NCBI GenBank assembly: GCA_944391635.1
Contig: CALXUL010000132.1
Span: 1-13,767, forward strand
DNA length: 13,767 bases
Direction of reading: 5' to 3'
DNA from: an uncultured Clostridia bacterium
GTDB lineage: Bacteria > Bacillota > Clostridia > UBA1381
The position numbers and the translations under genes were made by a program. The first letter of the stretch is position 1. Each line of letters starts with the position of its first letter. Below are positions 1-6,448 of the stretch, in pieces. The notes below the pieces were generated by a model that was not told the origin of the DNA, searched no databases, and saw only the letters and a list, made by a program, of their open reading frames with translations.

Positions 1-43
1 CCATAACGATATTATCCGAACTTTTTATGTTCGCGGTAACGGT

Positions 44-80
44 AAAACTCCGTGATAGGTAAAACCTGTCACGGAGTTTT
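44..80 (+). terminator. Hairpin terminator closing an unseen plus-strand gene
   Basis: Two 17-nt arms (44-60 and 64-80) pair around a 3-nt AAA loop. One position is a G-U wobble on the plus strand but an A-C mismatch on the minus strand, so the hairpin favours plus-strand RNA. The right arm ends in TTTT, followed by a mixed tract. It probably terminates a gene lying mostly left of the window; a plus frame is open over 2-52 and stops at 53-55, inside the hairpin. The right arm shares a CACGGAG core with the hairpin at 357-389. Confidence 0.6.
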
Positions 81-120
81 GCTATTTGGTGCCTTTGTAA
101 CAACGTTACACTATTTTCTA

Positions 121-136
121 TATATACGCGTATATA
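121..136. repeat. 16-bp perfect palindrome TATATACGCGTATATA
   Basis: This is a perfect 16-bp self-complementary sequence centred on ACGCGT, immediately followed by GCGCGTATAGAG. It lies inside the heptamer array, between its first and second pairs. The AT-rich flanks would melt or extrude easily. It could be a dimeric-protein site or part of an origin; nothing in the sequence decides between them. Confidence 0.6.
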
Positions 137-141
137 GCGCG

Positions 142-186
142 TATAGAGTATTTTTCCTCTATAAACTCTCTGTTTTATACTCTATA
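142..186. repeat. Inverted repeat TATAGAGTA / TACTCTATA
   Basis: Nine-base arms at 142-150 and 178-186 are exact inverted copies separated by 27 bases. A third, shorter copy of CTCTATA lies in the spacer at about 158-164. The whole structure is very AT-rich and lies between the first and second heptamer pairs. No coding frame crosses it. Confidence 0.55.
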
Positions 187-356
187 GAAAAATAATGTTA
201 CAATGTTACAAAATACAAAAAATCCTTATTTTATGCGGCTTTACGGCGTAACATTTGCCGTAATAAAAAGCGTAACATTTGTGTTTTTGTTACATTGAAA
301 TTCTGTAACATTTCTACACGAAAATTAAAGTGTTACACCTATTTGTTACACGGTCA

Positions 357-389
357 AAAGCTCCGAAGCGTTATCTGCCACGGAGCTTT
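357..389 (-). terminator. Hairpin terminator of the LPD38 gene
   Basis: Nine-base arms (357-365 AAAGCTCCG and 381-389 CGGAGCTTT) form a hairpin with a 15-base loop, starting 14 bases beyond the stop of the minus-strand gene ending at 404. On the minus strand the closing arm ends in CTTTTG, a short U tract. The CACGGAG core resembles the hairpin at 44-80, so the repeat array is bracketed by two related hairpins. Confidence 0.55.
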
Positions 390-403
390 ATTTTGTGTAT
401 CAG

Positions 404-3400
404 CTATTCACTTTTTGCTACTGCCTTTGTGAGATATTGGTTTTTAAGAATAGTCTTTTTGTATTTGGACATATAATCCTTTGCTGCTTCTTTTGCCGCT
501 TCACAACTCTCAACTGAATTACAGCCGTACTGCTTACGAGCATTTTCAACGACTGTTAAATAATCGATGATATATTTGTGGTATTCCTGCGGTGCCATCT
601 GATATACATATTTTTGCTTATCGACCGTCCATTCTAAAGTGGAGCTTGGCAAACCGTCAAAAATAACGTCAGTGCTTATCGTTGAGCCATCAAGACTACT
701 CAGCATATTTGTCTGCGATGCAGTGTTTTCATAATTCCAATTATTGAGAGCTTTCAGCAGATATATACGACCGTTTCTCTGTTCATCTTTCGGAAGAGCC
801 TTTACAGCTTTATTCATTCCCGAAATATAGCTTGTAATCATTGAGTTCTTTTCATATTCGATCGCCGTATCAATAGTGCCACTGTATGAAAATGCTTTTT
901 CTGCCTTTTCCTGATTCTCATACATTCTATTCAGAACATCGGTAGAATAATTACTGTCCGAAATGAATTTGTTACGCAGTCCGATAGACGTGTCCTTGCG
1001 TTCCTCATTCATCGGGGGCAGTGCTTTGTTTATCTGTCCGAGAATACCTGTATATGAAGAAAGCAGGTGGTCAATCTTTTTAGGCGACATATCTGTATTT
1101 CTTGCAAGTTTTGTTTGGCCCAAAGCATAAGCAATTTTCGTTGTACTTTCTGTGTATCTTTCGTGACTCGGAGTATAGTTATCATAGGCTCCCTCAATCG
1201 GCGTATCTTTGAAATCCTGATTGAATCCAATATCCACAACGCCACCTAAAACAGTACTACCTAACCAAGAGTGAGCCGCATCTTCTATTGATTTTAGATC
1301 GTCGGGTATCATTGGCGGTATAAGCTGTCCGCCTAAATATGTGCTGAAATCATAAAAAGCATTTTCGTTTCCAAAAATGTACTCAATTGCTCTTTCGGTG
1401 AAGCTGTCAAGTAGGGCGTTTTCTCTCGGCTTCGGTAACGATATGAATTTTCCGTCACCGATAGCAAAGTTATAAAAGTTATTTTTCTTATAGCTCGAAA
1501 GATTGTTATAGCCTTCTTCATCAACTGATTTATTGTAGACGTAGCCAATAATCCCCATAAGCAAAGCATGCAATAGAAATTTTAGTAATGCCTTATATCG
1601 CTTTTTAGTATCCTTGTTAGTAAGTGTGCGAAAAGTCTTGTCAAGTCCCTGAATTGCCGCGTTATTAAACATAAAGGCGCTGTTTGCAATTTTAACGCCG
1701 AAGCCACTGCCAGACCGCTTGAAATTGGTCGTAATATCACTTGCGTTGAATATTGCTTGCTGTAGGTCACCGCCCTCTTTCAAAGTTCTCTGGAATTCTG
1801 CAAATCTCGGAACACTTTCAACAGCATCATTGAGCACAGCTACTGTTTCAATCGGATGTAAGAATAAAGAGTATGCAAGTCGTTTCGCTTTGCCCATATC
1901 CTTTTGTGCGACAGTACGCAGGGTCTTTTTAATACTATCGATATTTGCAGATAGCTCGGAAGAATGACCGCCACCCATCGCTTTGTATATCTTATAATCA
2001 GCGTTGTTTGTGATGATACCACCAAGAGCTTCTATATACTGTGCCGCAAATACGGCAAGATTGTTTACCTCTGACATTTTATACGCTGTTCCGAAATCTC
2101 GGATTGCATTTGTAGCCGCAAAGATAGGATTGTTTTGAGTAATGAGCAGCTTCATAGGTTGCATAATCTTTGTTGCCCATTTCATATATCCATTTGCTTG
2201 TTGTGGTGCAAGCTCTGCAACTGATTTATACAATGCATCATCGTGTATTTGATAGTATGTGGGGCTGCCGTTTTGCATCACTGTAACAATCTTCTTGTTT
2301 GCGTTTGCAACAGGAGTAAAGTCCGTAACTTCATCACCGAATATCTGCTCAAATAAATCACTTACCGCAAAATAGTCATCGCCTGAACTTACAACCTGTT
2401 GAAGGGCATCGGTAAACGCTTCCTTTGACCGAGTTATATTTACAGTATGAGGTATCATATCAGGCGGTATGGCTTCCATAAATTGACCAAAACCGTCAAC
2501 TGTGTCGGCATAGCTTGCAAGCACTCTTGCAGTCTGATTACGCAACGAGAATTTTACCATTTTTTCGGTATTTTTGATAATGCTTTCAACCGGACTTAGG
2601 ATAAGTTCGCCACTGCCTTTTGCCCTCATAATCGGGGAACGCTGATTTACAAAAGTACCTTTTGCTCTACCGGAGTTTTTGCCAACTGCCCTGTAAAACG
2701 GGACATAATCAGGATATTTACGATTAAGAGTGTTAAATGTTTCCTCTGACATACCGCCTGCCGGGATAACAAAATATCTTAGTACATTGTTTTGGTATTT
2801 GTAAAGGTTTTCTGCGGCAATCTTGATTTCGGGATGTTCTGTTTCAATTTCTGATATTTGCTTTTGGATTTCCTCTACATTTTCCAATGTATCATCAGCG
2901 AATACTCTCTTTGGCGTAACATCGTCTTCAGTAGGTGCAATCCACTCTAATGAATGTCTCAGAACAAGATATTTGTCGAGTAGTTTTATGTCCTTTGCAT
3001 CTACCATACCTATACTTTCTATAAAGGACTTGGCATTTACAACATCGCCATCCAAATCACGAAACCCCTCACGGATTAAGTAATTAGCGATGGTGTGCGC
3101 ATTTAGTGAATTTGTTGCAAGAACATAGGCGTTACCCTTGCCAGACAAAGTTTGTCCTGTAACTTTTTCAACATAGTCAACAGCTTCTTTCTGTGGGTGG
3201 AACGCATCTACCCAACTTGTGTAGAGCCTCTGCCATTTTTCTTTGAAAGACATTTTTTCTTTCTGTTTTGCATTTGTGATAGCAGCATCGTATCTTTCGG
3301 AAATGTTGTAGGATAGATACTCATTAACGCTTGATGCAATTTCATTCAGTGATTTTAAGTCCTCTTTGGAAAGTGCGCTAATAAAGTCGGCATAAAATTC

Positions 3401-3517
3401 CGGGCATAGTCTGTTTGCCTCGTTTGTGTTTTTGAGATACGCTCTTACAAATTCTGCAACAGCTTCACGGTCCCTGTCGGCTTCTTCGTATTGCTCTAAA
3501 AATTCTTGTGGTACCAT
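404..3517 (-). CDS. LPD38-type polyvalent protein of a mobile element, probably N-terminally truncated
   Basis: A 1037-residue protein that I recognise as the LPD38 class of large polyvalent proteins, which are carried by phages and conjugative elements and are thought to be delivered with the DNA or to act early after entry; the biochemical role is unknown. The region around QPMKLLITQNNPIFAATNAIRD (about residues 455-475) and the segment ending in FKRSGSGFG are its characteristic core. One hydrophobic stretch at about residues 643-662 (LLHALLMGIIGYVYN) could be a membrane helix. The C-terminal 250 residues are polar and helical. The Met start at 3517 has no convincing ribosome binding site, and the frame stays open upstream for nine codons before a TGA at about 3542. 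Polyvalent proteins are usually much longer, so the upstream domains are probably lost, or the gene is an LPD38-only form. No integrase or capsid gene accompanies it here. Confidence 0.75.
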   Translation of the reverse strand: MVPQEFLEQYEEADRDREAVAEFVRAYLKNTNEANRLCPEFYADFISALSKEDLKSLNEIASSVNEYLSYNISERYDAAITNAKQKEKMSFKEKWQRLYTSWVDAFHPQKEAVDYVEKVTGQTLSGKGNAYVLATNSLNAHTIANYLIREGFRDLDGDVVNAKSFIESIGMVDAKDIKLLDKYLVLRHSLEWIAPTEDDVTPKRVFADDTLENVEEIQKQISEIETEHPEIKIAAENLYKYQNNVLRYFVIPAGGMSEETFNTLNRKYPDYVPFYRAVGKNSGRAKGTFVNQRSPIMRAKGSGELILSPVESIIKNTEKMVKFSLRNQTARVLASYADTVDGFGQFMEAIPPDMIPHTVNITRSKEAFTDALQQVVSSGDDYFAVSDLFEQIFGDEVTDFTPVANANKKIVTVMQNGSPTYYQIHDDALYKSVAELAPQQANGYMKWATKIMQPMKLLITQNNPIFAATNAIRDFGTAYKMSEVNNLAVFAAQYIEALGGIITNNADYKIYKAMGGGHSSELSANIDSIKKTLRTVAQKDMGKAKRLAYSLFLHPIETVAVLNDAVESVPRFAEFQRTLKEGGDLQQAIFNASDITTNFKRSGSGFGVKIANSAFMFNNAAIQGLDKTFRTLTNKDTKKRYKALLKFLLHALLMGIIGYVYNKSVDEEGYNNLSSYKKNNFYNFAIGDGKFISLPKPRENALLDSFTERAIEYIFGNENAFYDFSTYLGGQLIPPMIPDDLKSIEDAAHSWLGSTVLGGVVDIGFNQDFKDTPIEGAYDNYTPSHERYTESTTKIAYALGQTKLARNTDMSPKKIDHLLSSYTGILGQINKALPPMNEERKDTSIGLRNKFISDSNYSTDVLNRMYENQEKAEKAFSYSGTIDTAIEYEKNSMITSYISGMNKAVKALPKDEQRNGRIYLLKALNNWNYENTASQTNMLSSLDGSTISTDVIFDGLPSSTLEWTVDKQKYVYQMAPQEYHKYIIDYLTVVENARKQYGCNSVESCEAAKEAAKDYMSKYKKTILKNQYLTKAVAKSE

Positions 3518-3566
3518 TACAAATGCTTCACACAGAAGCCTTCAGCAATACAAATAAAATAAATTG

Positions 3567-3595
3567 TTGACTTAATAATCTCATACTTCTAAAAA
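3567..3595 (+). promoter_or_regulatory. Weak candidate sigma-A promoter upstream of the GH130 gene
   Basis: TTGACT (3567-3572), a 17-bp spacer and TAAAAA (3590-3595) match the consensus at five of six and four of six positions. If used, it would give a leader of about 140 bases before the GH130 gene, containing the hairpin at 3667-3692. The AT-rich context makes chance matches common. Confidence 0.25.
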
Positions 3596-3666
3596 ATCCG
3601 TAAAAGTAAAACGAGTGCAATAAGGCTGCGTTATAAAATGGTTTATTTTGGCATATGTATAGGGAA

Positions 3667-3692
3667 AGGCGGCATCGAAAATGATGTCGCCT
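3667..3692 (+). terminator. Orphan terminator-like hairpin before the GH130 gene
   Basis: Ten-base arms AGGCGGCATC (3667-3676) and GATGTCGCCT (3683-3692) pair around GAAAAT with one G-U wobble on the plus strand, followed by the U-rich ATTCTGTTT. It reads better as a plus-strand than a minus-strand terminator, yet no plus-strand gene lies between the LPD38 start and this point. It may be the leftover terminator of a gene removed when the element inserted or decayed, or a leader structure of the GH130 transcript. Confidence 0.5.
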
Positions 3693-3745
3693 ATTCTGTT
3701 TAGTATCATATAAAAAGATTGATGAAAAGGCGGTGGTAAATTGCT

Positions 3746-4726
3746 ATGAAAGTAATAAACGGCGAAATAATTAATAATATTCCCTGGGAGGAAAAGCCGG
3801 CGGGGTGTAAGGATGTTATATGGAGAAGCAGAAATAACCCAATTATAACAAGAGACGCAATAAAAAATTCAAACAGTATTTTTAATAGTGCGGTTGTTCC
3901 TTTTGAAGGAGGTTTTGCAGAGGTTTTTAGAAGTGATGACCAGACAAGGAAACAGCTTTTACATGTGGGATTTAGTAAAGACGGAGTTTTCTGGGAAATA
4001 GATGACGAGCCGATAAAATTTATGAATGAAAAAGGCGGATATAATGAGTTTGAATATGGTTATGATCCGCGAGTGTGCAAGATTGAAGATAAATACTATG
4101 TAACCTGGTGCAACGGTTACAAAGGTTTTCCTACTATAGGTATTGCTCAAACAACTGACTTTAAGAAGTTTTTACAATTAGAGAATGCATTTTTGCCATT
4201 TAATAGAAATGGTGTACTGTTTCCAAGAAAAATTAACGGTAATTATGCAATGCTAAGCAGACCGTCTGACAAAGGGCATACGCCGTTTGGTGAAATATTT
4301 TATAGTGAGAGTCCGGATTTGACATATTGGGGCAAACATCGCCTTGTTATGAGGCCGTGCGGAGGCTGGCAGAGTACAAAGGTGGGGGGCGGGCCTATCC
4401 CCATTGAAACGGACGAGGGCTGGCTTATGATATATCATGGCGTATTAACAAGCTGCAACGGTTTTGTATACAGTGCCGGAGCGGCGATACTCGACAGTGA
4501 AAAACCATGGATAGTAAAGTATAGAACAAAGTCATATATATTGTCGCCAAGGGAGCTGTATGAGTGCGTAGGAGATGTCCCGAATGTTGTATTCCCCTGC
4601 ACAAATCTTTGTGATGCCGAAACAGGAAGGATTGTAATATATTATGGCGCGGCGGATACTGTATTGGCTCTGGCATATACAACGGTTGGTGAATTGATGG
4701 ATTTTATAAAGAAAAATTCATATTAG
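3746..4726 (+). CDS. GH130 beta-mannoside phosphorylase
   Basis: A 326-residue five-bladed beta-propeller enzyme of family GH130, which splits beta-mannosides with phosphate to give alpha-mannose 1-phosphate. It has no signal peptide, so it should act in the cytoplasm on imported oligosaccharides. The proposed catalytic acid is Asp107 in EYGYDPRV. Family motifs follow in order: SRP at 171-173, STKVGGGPIPI at 210-220, YHG at 230-232 and YYGAADT near 299-305. Arg172, Lys212 and His231 are the kind of basic residues that hold phosphate in phosphorolytic members, so phosphorylase activity is preferred over hydrolysis. The length fits mannooligosaccharide phosphorylases better than the longer mannosylglucose phosphorylases (about 390 residues), but the exact substrate is inference. 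The ATG follows GGCGGTGG about 10 bases upstream. A strong terminator begins three bases after the stop. The convergent neighbour is a broken AraC-type regulator. Confidence 0.85.
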   Translation: MKVINGEIINNIPWEEKPAGCKDVIWRSRNNPIITRDAIKNSNSIFNSAVVPFEGGFAEVFRSDDQTRKQLLHVGFSKDGVFWEIDDEPIKFMNEKGGYNEFEYGYDPRVCKIEDKYYVTWCNGYKGFPTIGIAQTTDFKKFLQLENAFLPFNRNGVLFPRKINGNYAMLSRPSDKGHTPFGEIFYSESPDLTYWGKHRLVMRPCGGWQSTKVGGGPIPIETDEGWLMIYHGVLTSCNGFVYSAGAAILDSEKPWIVKYRTKSYILSPRELYECVGDVPNVVFPCTNLCDAETGRIVIYYGAADTVLALAYTTVGELMDFIKKNSY

Positions 4727-4728
4727 AC

Positions 4729-4767
4729 AATAAAAATAACACGGCAGAAAGCCGTGTTATTTTTATT
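4729..4767. terminator. Bidirectional terminator, perfect 17-bp arms
   Basis: Arms 4729-4745 and 4751-4767 are perfect inverted copies around the loop AGAAA, with a GC core (ACGGC/GCCGT) and A- and T-rich outer halves that supply a U tract in both directions. It serves the convergent GH130 gene and AraC pseudogene. The restored AraC stop codon (TAA, 4763-4765) lies inside the right arm. Confidence 0.9.
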
Positions 4768-6192
4768 CAGCAGTTGATTTGTATTGAGTAGGGGAACAGC
4801 CCATATGTTTTGTGAACTGGCGTATAAACGAATGTACGCTTGAATACCCGACTTCTTTTGCTGTATTTGCAACAGTCATACCAGATTTTAAAAGAGGAAG
4901 TGAATGTTCTATCCTTGTCTTGGTTTATAAACTCAAGAATACTCTGCCCCTCTGATTTTTTGAATAGTGATGATAGATAATACGGTGTAACATCAAAATA
5001 ATCACCAACGGAAGAAACATTAAGATTTTCATTTTTATAGTTTTCCTCAATATATATCTTTATTTTAAGTATAATATTGGGCGGTGATGGTGATTCGGTG
5101 GTGTTAATGGTGTTATTTTTACAAATTTCACACGCGTTTTCTACAAGGTCGGAAATCTGTTGAGGCTCAATCGAACCTGCAAGGTTCATAAGATTAAGCG
5201 TCATAGAAGTGAGCTTCTCATAGGAGTTTTTATCCAGACGGCTGTTTAACGAGTAAAATGCCGAAAGAACTTGGGTTAATATGTTGAATACATTATCATT
5301 GCTTTCTGATTGCATATTACTTTTCATTGTAGCAAGAAGATTTTTTGCAATTGAAAAATCACCGGTCATAATTGCATTTGCAAGATAATCATTATTCTCT
5401 TTGTTTGACTGTGATACGAGTGTTTTTCGGTATACATTATAATCAGACAAAGTAATATCATCATATGAAATATTACTGTATATTTGATTGTTGTTTCTGT
5501 CGAGGATATAAACATTACCTGTTTTTAGTGAAAGGTAATGTGATAAAATAGAATCTATCTTTGAATATGCAAGCCGAATGACGCAGCAATAATCTGATCT
5601 GGAAAGATTCTGTTCCGCTTTTGATGAGAACATAAAATCTATATATTTTTCCCCTGTGTTATCTTCGGTAACCTTACTTGTGCCATAGGATACTGATTGC
5701 AAATTATTTAGCCAGCCTGAGTATGTAAAATCATCTGTTTGAGAATAAAAATTATCAAAGAACTCTTTGGTTGTTGCACTGTATATGTTTGAAATACAGT
5801 AGTCATATTTCGGGAAGTAATAATAAATAAAATAATTTTCTTCCATAACAAATTAATTAAGTCCAGAGGAAGTCTTATATATATTATATTCAGATAAAGT
5901 AGGCTGCTCGCTATTTATAATGTCCGATATAATGGAGGAATTATTAATGGAGTTATTAATGGATTGAAAAGAATATATTTTATTTTCAATTTCGGACAAG
6001 ATAGAGTCCATACTGCGAAAAGTATTTTCACATAATTGATTTTCAAGATTTTCTTCTGTTATAAGGTATGCAGAAGCCATCGATAGAAAAAAATATAGCA
6101 ATCAGAATAAAATATGATATAATTAATGAAATGGTAAACTTTTTTGAACGCTTTATTTTAGCTATCAGTTTATCAGATAAAATGGCAACCAC
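4763..6192 (-). pseudogene. Decayed AraC-family regulator with N-terminal membrane anchor
   Basis: Joining three frames restores one AraC/YesN-like regulator of about 472 residues. It starts with a basic segment and a membrane helix (KFTISLIISYFILIAIFF), continues into an extracytoplasmic sensor, and ends with two helix-turn-helix units. Visible lesions are as follows. A run of seven A's on the plus strand at 6087-6093 shifts the frame just after the membrane helix; six would keep it. An in-frame TAA at 5853-5855 splits the sensor. An extra base at about 4922-4923 shifts the frame inside the DNA-binding domain, replacing the real tail (TRIEHSLPLLKSGMTVANTA onward, ending at 4763). The total length minus two bases is an exact number of codons, which supports two single-base insertions. 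The expected second membrane helix and linker are also absent. The start is unclear: a good ribosome binding site (6189-6197) precedes ATT at 6181-6183, or GTG at 6190-6192 is used. It probably once regulated the divergent GH78 gene or GH130. Confidence 0.88.
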
Positions 6193-6380
6193 CCCCTAAT
6201 TTTATAACATAAATCTAAAATAATTATATCTTTGTCAAGGTAATTTGTTGATAGTATAGTTAAAAAATACGTTAAAAAAATCATAGCTTACATATGCGCC
6301 AAATATAAAACGTGTATTTTTTTCAGGTATTTGATGCGTAGAAATTTTTTATTTAATAAAGTGATTTTTGTTAAATCATA

Positions 6381-6409
6381 TTGCAAAATAATGCAAATTT
6401 ATGTAAAAT
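6381..6409 (+). promoter_or_regulatory. Promoter of the GH78 gene with a TGCAAA direct repeat
   Basis: TTGCAA (6381-6386), a 17-bp spacer and TAAAAT (6404-6409) form a good sigma-A promoter about 40 bases upstream of the GH78 start. TGCAAA occurs at 6382-6387 and again at 6392-6397, ten bases apart, so a direct repeat overlaps the -35 box. Helically phased direct repeats at -35 are the usual layout of AraC-family sites, so this is a candidate operator of the neighbouring regulator. The rest of the 6193-6448 gap is AT-rich; I see only an imperfect inverted repeat (about 6267-6320) and a possible TTGACA -35 on the minus strand at 6233-6238. Confidence 0.5.
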
Positions 6410-6448
6410 ATAGAGAAGAACGCAGTTAATAAACGGAGGAATATAAAA

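Larger units (their letters stand above)
96..350. repeat. Array of ten YGTWACA palindromic heptamers (iteron-like)
   Basis: The 348-bp gap between 56 and 403 holds no gene. It carries seven exact TGTWACA heptamers (96, 196, 204, 288, 304, 331, 344) and three CGTWACA variants (104, 247, 271). The heptamer is itself a palindrome around a central A/T. Starts within four successive pairs differ by 8, 8, 24 and 16 bases, all multiples of 8, while the last pair differs by 13. The copies at 247 and 271 share the longer core CGTAACATTTG. By chance about one GTWAC core or fewer would be expected in this length. Such arrays are typical of replication-initiator or other multi-copy protein binding regions in mobile elements. 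The bound protein is not in the window. The array is seen directly; its role is inferred. Confidence 0.7.

Noticed and set aside
12..20. TTATCCGAA, resembling a DnaA box
   Set aside because: It matches TTATCCACA at only seven of nine positions, has no second box nearby, and lies outside the heptamer array.
2..55. Open plus frame ending in TGA inside the first hairpin, possibly the tail of a gene to the left
   Set aside because: Only 17 codons are visible and no family can be recognised. It is mentioned under the terminator but not called as a gene.
96..350. Repeats considered as a CRISPR array
   Set aside because: The units are 7-bp palindromes at irregular spacing with no 23-40-bp repeat and no constant spacer length; no cas gene is present.
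3518..3660. Search for a tRNA 3' end or direct repeat as an attachment site at the element edge
   Set aside because: No tRNA-like T-arm or CCA end is visible, and no sequence here recurs exactly near the left edge; the other element end may be outside the window.
3639..3704. Short plus frame of about 21 codons starting at an ATG upstream of GH130
   Set aside because: It has no ribosome binding site, it runs straight through the hairpin at 3667-3692, and its peptide is not recognisable.
6233..6238. TTGACA on the minus strand as -35 box of the AraC gene
   Set aside because: No acceptable -10 box lies 16-18 bp away (GATTTA at best), so it is only mentioned and not listed as a promoter.
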